64,000 nucleotides of DNA from Jaltomata sinuosa (taxonomy: Eukaryota; Streptophyta; Magnoliopsida; Solanales; Solanaceae): the NCBI GenBank assembly GCA_003996215.1, contig QJPP01001848.1, forward strand, positions 124,001-188,000, read 5' to 3'. This document shows positions 59,126 to 64,000 of the stretch, piece by piece. Position 1 is the stretch's first letter, and each line of letters opens with the position of its first letter. The translations under genes and the position numbers were made by a program. Under the pieces are notes generated by a model. The model did no database searches. It saw nothing but the letters and a program-made list of their open reading frames with translations, and was not told the origin of the DNA.

Positions 59126-59504
59126 CGTTATCAACACGAGTCTCAAATTTTTTAAAGTATAGACAATTATCGTTGTACCATCTCTGTGAGATTGAGGGAG
59201 ACAACGTTGCTGAGGTATGTATCCCATCTATCCATTATCAAAAGTGGTTTTGTTAATTAAGGTTGCTATAGTGAAAGAAAAAAATGTTACTTCCTCCCTG
59301 CATGTTATAAAAAAATAATTAATTCTCAGTGTATGGGTATGTTTTTACACTTCAAAAGGTGTATGTTAGTAGTAATATTATATGGCATTAACATACTTAT
59401 TTATATAGTGTATTTTATATAAAAAAATAGCACTAAAACTCTAATAGACTTTATAAGAAGTATTTGAATACCAACTGTGGTAAAAGTATTTGGCAGAGTT
59501 ATTG
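59126..59504. other. Leader of the short LTR element and AT-rich flank of E
   Basis: 59126 to about 59280 looks like the leader of the copia/TRIM-like element. The rest is AT-rich without a recognisable feature. The five bases TATTG at 59500-59504 would be the TSD of E if the same five occur past the window. Confidence 0.4.
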
Positions 59505-62500
59505 TGTCACAGCCCGATTTCTCGGTCATGATGGCACCTACAACCCCCGGTAGGTGAACCAATCCCCGTAGCCCAGGACAGTTAGTAATGGGCTACTATC
59601 TAACAAATAAGGGAACAAGACGAAGAGAATAGATAACAGGGATATAAATATATACATATGCGGAAACTAAACCAAACCCCAAGACCTGGTATCATAGTAT
59701 AGAGCCACAACTACATACATGGAGTGCAAACGATCCAAAACAATATATACAGATGTCTCTGAGTGGTAATAGAGTACATAAAGCAAAAGATAAACTAAAG
59801 CTAAGCTCCGATCGCCAAGAGCTCACCCTCAGTCTGAAATAGTCCCCAACAGATCTCCAAGCACGAATCACAGCGATCTAACGGTGATGGACCACGCTAG
59901 GATCTGCACCCAAAGATGCAGGGGGGTAGGGTGAGCACCAAATGCGAAGCATAAGGTACCCAGTAGGTATCATAGGCCGACTGGGCACATATAAGATAAA
60001 AGCGTAATAACAGAGAGAATAGAAGTAAGCAGTCACAGAAATCAACGAAAGGTACACAGGAACTAGCCCAGAGGGAAATCAACAGAACCACATGTGAGGC
60101 CAGCAAGCAAAATATATACACCATAGGCACATGTGAAAGTAAGAAACAACGCACCTGGGGTCCTTGCAATAACAGTGTATACATAATAAGTTTACAAAAT
60201 GGACGGTATACCGGTAACCTCAAGTGTAAGAAGAGGGAAAGAGTAATGATAGGCATGCTCAGAGACATGAATCAAACTCAACTAATCATATCAATCTCAA
60301 TCCAGAAACTAACAGTTTAGCAGTAACCAATTTCATTCTTAACCGTAACAGGGAATAATTCTGTAAGTAAATAGCAAGAGTTTACCTACAGTCCCCCGGC
60401 CGCCCATACAACCGAGGAACACAAACAAGTGAAAACAAACCCTCCGGCATCCCATACTACCGGAGCGTACAATCAACAAACAACAAACAAGGGTGGAACC
60501 TCAAACAATGAATGATAGGATGCATGAAGATCTCAAGTGAAATGGTATCTCTGTATGTACCTCCTCCGGTGCCGATCCGGCCCAGCAGGTAGGTTCCATG
60601 GAAGGACACTGCCCGTATACCTCTACTCCACCATATACCCTTCCTCCGGCACACGCAGCCCGCAGCCCCAGGCCCGGATGGCAAGGTCCATGGAGGTCCC
60701 TGACCCCATACTAAAACTCAGTATCAAAACATGTCATCCGGAAGCAAGTCCAGTTTCAAGATAGAGACCCAGTCTCGAATATGCATGCCCAGACCCTGTC
60801 CAGGACTAAAGTAGTAGGAAAATATCTCAAAAACCCCTCCAAGGTTGCCCGGGCATAACCGGGTCTAAACAGTAGAAAGTCATCTCAGGTGCTCGGTCCG
60901 ACTGAGGCTAAAAATCATCTCAAGTAGCAAGAAAACTTAACTAGCACCCCGGCCCTGCCGAGTCTAGCGTTAATCGTAAAATTGGTGATTTAAAACATAA
61001 ATTTTACTTTCTTTTACCCAGGAACATTCACAAGTTAAATCAAACCCTTTTCAAATCATTTCCATTAAAAACAGGCCCCCGGGGCCATGCAAGGTTAGAA
61101 AATAGTGCCAGTAGGCCCGAAGCCAAAACCATAGTAAAACATGGATAAAAACCTCTTTATATGCATGGAAATGGTATGATCACACACAATAGCTGCCCAA
61201 CAGCTCACAATCAACCTATCGACCCTGCACATGCCCACAGCTACTTAGCAAGCATAACCAGCCTAAAAGGATAATTCTATGCCCGGGACTCGCGGACAGT
61301 CCCAAAATCTCACCTTCTATGTTCCAGAGTCAACAAGGCCTCACAGGATCACAAGGGTACATAAAATATATCGGCAAGTACTACAAGCAACGGAGGAACA
61401 AAAGTAGGCGGACATGAATAATGCGGTCGAGGTCTGTGGTACCAACCTAATAAACCAACCCAAGGATGCCCATTAATACAATTTTATCCTATATATGCGG
61501 AGTCTAGGGAAAATAAACCGTAACCTACCTGTCGTCCGATGACAAGCTGCTAGAACGACGATATCCAATCCTGAACTGCTCCGAAAACTCTGAAACAAAA
61601 TCAAACTTGAACTCGGGCTTGAATAACTTGACGTAGATAATTGATTTTCTTTAGGTGACAAGATATAGCGTCAAATAATTTTTTTCCCGTAAGGCTCTTC
61701 CTTAACGTGAATTAGGATGGTATGCAACAACAATATTTTGAGTAATTTGGCAAGAAATTTTCAAGATATAATGGCGGTCTAGAGGATAAGATAGGTACAT
61801 ATTGCATATGTTGCAGCCATAGTTCTTTAACCTTGTAATAAATGAGAAGCAGAGAAACATTTGGTAAGAAACATCAATTACAAATTGATAGGTATATGCT
61901 GAGCTTTGATGTGCACATATATAAATGCTACCTACTGCACACATGGTGTACACTCCCTCCACTTGCACGTGGAAGTTGAGGTGTCAAACACCCACAACAA
62001 AAACCCTTATCTCATTACTTATATATTCGGGTATCGCATAAATTCATGGTAAAATATATATAACTTTTTGAATATACCATAATTAATAGAAAATCATTTC
62101 AAATAAAACCTACTATATTATAATAATAATTTTCAACATAACTAAATTTACTATCTCCGTTAAAATATTACAATGTATAAAAAACCTTATAAAATAAATA
62201 CATATACAATTATATCGTAACAAAAATATTTTTCATAAACCTTTAAAATATTTTAAAAAGGTAATGATAATATAACTTTTTACCAAATTCAACTTTCAAA
62301 TAAAATATTTTCAAATACACGCGATGTTAATAAATTCTCAAACTTAGGCTCGCAATTCACCAACGCACGATTTTGATACTTAAGAACTCTCTTGGAATCC
62401 TCCCTTATGTTTTCTCACTGTTACATAACTGAAATGGCGTTTTAAAACGTGAAGTTGAGGCTTAAATCGGTTTTGACCCGACCCGGTTCGCGACCCGGTT

Positions 62501-62879
62501 CGCAACCCGGTTCCTGCCAGACAGTCCGCGGTAAAACAGTCATAACATTTTACTCCGAGATCAGTTGGACGTGAGGTTTTGTAAGTTGGAAACTAGACTC
62601 GTAGACCTTCGATTTAGTATTTTGGGGGACTTCTAACTCTTTATATATTGGGAGAAAAGCCCAGAGACATTTTACCCAAAGTTCAGAAAATTTATTAAAG
62701 GAACTTACGATAACTTTTGCCGACTTACTTGTCTTCAAAACTTATCATACGACCAAACAAATAGACCCGGCACTGAAATACCGGTCCTGACAAGCTTTAA
62801 GTGAATTGGGACCGCTACAAACAAGCTCTAACGGCACAAGGAAAACGTATACGTGGAAATGACCAGAAGGGTCATTACA
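59505..62879 (-). repeat. 3' LTR of E
   Basis: Minus strand TGTAATGACCCTTCTGGTCA (from 62879) to CGGGCTGTGACA (59505), 3375 bp, with both TG and CA ends intact. It is laid out like D in reverse, except for a very AT-rich stretch at about 61640-62340 for which I see no counterpart in D. Confidence 0.9.
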
Positions 62880-62889
62880 TCATCCACTA

Positions 62890-64000
62890 CTAAAAAGGAC
62901 TTTCGTCCTCGAAAGTCAAGGTCAAGGGGGTATCTGAAGGCTCAAACAACTGCGGATACTGAGCTCGCATATCTCTCTTGGTCTCCCAGGTAGCCTCCTT
63001 GACTGGGCGGTGCCTCCACTGAACCTTAACAACCGGGGATCTCTTGAGACCTCAATCTCCTGACATCTCTGGCCAAAATAGCAGTCGGCTCCTCAACAAA
63101 GGCTAAACCCTCAACTAATTGAACTGAATCCCACTGCAACACATGAGACTCATCTGGGACATACCGACGCATCATCGAAACATAAAATACATGATGTATA
63201 GCTAAAAACATCGGAGGTAAGGCTAACTGATAGGCAACGCTACCAACCCTCTGAAGAATCTCAAACGGCCCAATGTACCTGGGGCTAAGCTTGCCCCGCC
63301 TACCAAATCTCATCACGCCCTTCATGGGCGATACACGGAGAAATACCAAGTCACCGACACTAAACTCCAAGGCACGAAGCCTACGATCAGCATAACTCTT
63401 CTGCCTGCTCTGAGCTGCCCGAAGTCTGTCCTGAATCACTCGGACTCGGTCTAAGGAATCTCGAAGCAAATCTGTGCTCTGTGGCCCAGCACTAAAACCA
63501 TCAAACCAACCTACCGATGATCTGCAACGCCTGCCATACAAAGCCTCAAAAGGTGCCATGCCGATACTCGAATGGAAGCTGTTATTATAAGCAAACTCTG
63601 CCAAGGGAACAAACTGATCCCATGAACCTCCAAAGTCAAGAACACAGGCCCGAAGCATGTCCTCCAGAATCTGAATGGTCCTCTCGGACTGGCCATCTGT
63701 CTGAGGGTGGAAAGGCGGTACTAAGATGAAACTTCTGTACCCAAATCTCGCTGAATAGCCCTCCAGAACTGAGATGTGAACTGAGTGCCGCGTCTGAAAT
63801 AATAGAAAGCTGGGACCCCATGCAACCGAACAATCTCACGAAGGTAGATCTGAGCTAACCTATCTGCACCATAAGAAGTATGAACCGGCAAGAAATGTGC
63901 TGACTTAGTCAGCCTATCAACAATCACCCATATGGAATCAAACCCATGAGAAGTACGAGGCAAACCAACAACAAAGTCCATAGTAATCCCTTCCCACTTC
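62890..64000 (-). pseudogene. 3' end of pol of E (integrase core, GPY/F, chromodomain-like tail)
   Basis: From the edge: GITMDFVVGLPRTSHGFDSI, FHPQTDG-type text after a one-base insertion near 63725, MLRACVLDFGGSWDQFVPLA, AYNNSFHSSIGMAPFEALYG, VSPMKGVMRFGRRGKLSPRY and LALPPMFLAIHHVFYVSMMR. A one-base insertion near 63045 then shifts the frame before the chromodomain-like tail (KVQWRHRPVKEATWE, YPQLFEPSD, FEDESPF) and TAG at 62892-62890. At 63789-63813 two nearby opposite frameshifts change the usual SIISDRG to FYYFRRG, removing a catalytic Asp. Upstream domains are outside the window. Confidence 0.88.

Larger units (their letters stand above)
59505..64000 (-). mobile_element. Ty3/gypsy element E, minus strand, 3' end only
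   Basis: Minus-strand order from the window edge is integrase, GPY/F region, chromodomain-like tail, pol stop and 3' LTR. The rest of the element lies beyond 64000. It is better preserved than G, A, B or C: the integrase tail is open for 210 codons. It belongs to the same family as the solo LTR D and faces it. Confidence 0.92.

Noticed and set aside
1..64000. tRNA or rRNA genes
   Set aside because: Only the short tRNA-complementary primer sites of retroelements are present; no cloverleaf or rRNA core was seen.
1..64000. Endogenous pararetrovirus (caulimovirid) sequence
   Set aside because: All RT fragments are followed by RNase H and then integrase with LTRs and TSDs, or belong to a LINE. 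No movement-protein or coat-like region was seen.

Overview
This window looks like a heterochromatic, repeat-filled stretch of a dicot plant genome. The repeat families, primer-binding sites and the short GT-AG intron fit Solanaceae best; I cannot settle the genus from sequence alone. I see no intact host gene, tRNA or rRNA. Nearly every coding fragment belongs to a broken transposable element, and the interest lies in how the elements are nested, because target-site duplications (TSDs) let much of the insertion order be read directly.

Layout, left to right. 1-5946: the 3' part of a chromodomain-type Ty3/gypsy element (called G), plus strand, ending in its 3' LTR. 5947-9857: older sequence with a 39-bp minisatellite, a broken intron-containing GRF zinc-finger gene (minus), a pair of foldback (palindromic) units and a small unknown minus-strand ORF. 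9858-40248: a minus-strand LTR element (F, Tat-like by inference) with LTRs at 9858-12273 and 37905-40248, a tRNA-iMet primer site, no visible gag-pol, and a gene of the 'putative plant transposon protein' type on the opposite strand. F is split by a 22.6-kb insertion, 14658-37292, with the order LTR-internal-LTR-internal-LTR. This array is flanked by one 5-bp TSD (CCATT), so it arose from a single insertion that later gained an LTR plus an internal region. A nearly complete LINE (L1 type, minus, 15367-24312) sits in the first LTR of the array with its own TSD and a poly(A) tail.

40420-54046: a minus-strand MULE (Mutator-like) transposase pseudogene, cut in two by another gypsy element (C, 41065-52461, TSD GTGAC). 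C itself carries a 1-kb hAT-like MITE (46931-47952, 8-bp TSD). 54873-58611: a Stowaway-like MITE interrupted by a 3.5-kb solo LTR (D, TSD TAATA). 58961-59125: a short copia/TRIM-like LTR. 59505-64000: the 3' LTR and 3' end of pol of a minus-strand gypsy element (E) of the same family as D; it continues past the window.

How the pieces relate: if F and C are removed, the MULE transposase, the small ORF at 9237-9488 and the GRF zinc-finger pseudogene all lie on the minus strand within one older block. They may be parts of one large MULE with accessory genes; this is a hypothesis. The gypsy elements carry stops and frameshifts and most have lost catalytic residues, with many changes of the C-to-T / G-to-A type expected after methylation. 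No element in the window looks able to move by itself.
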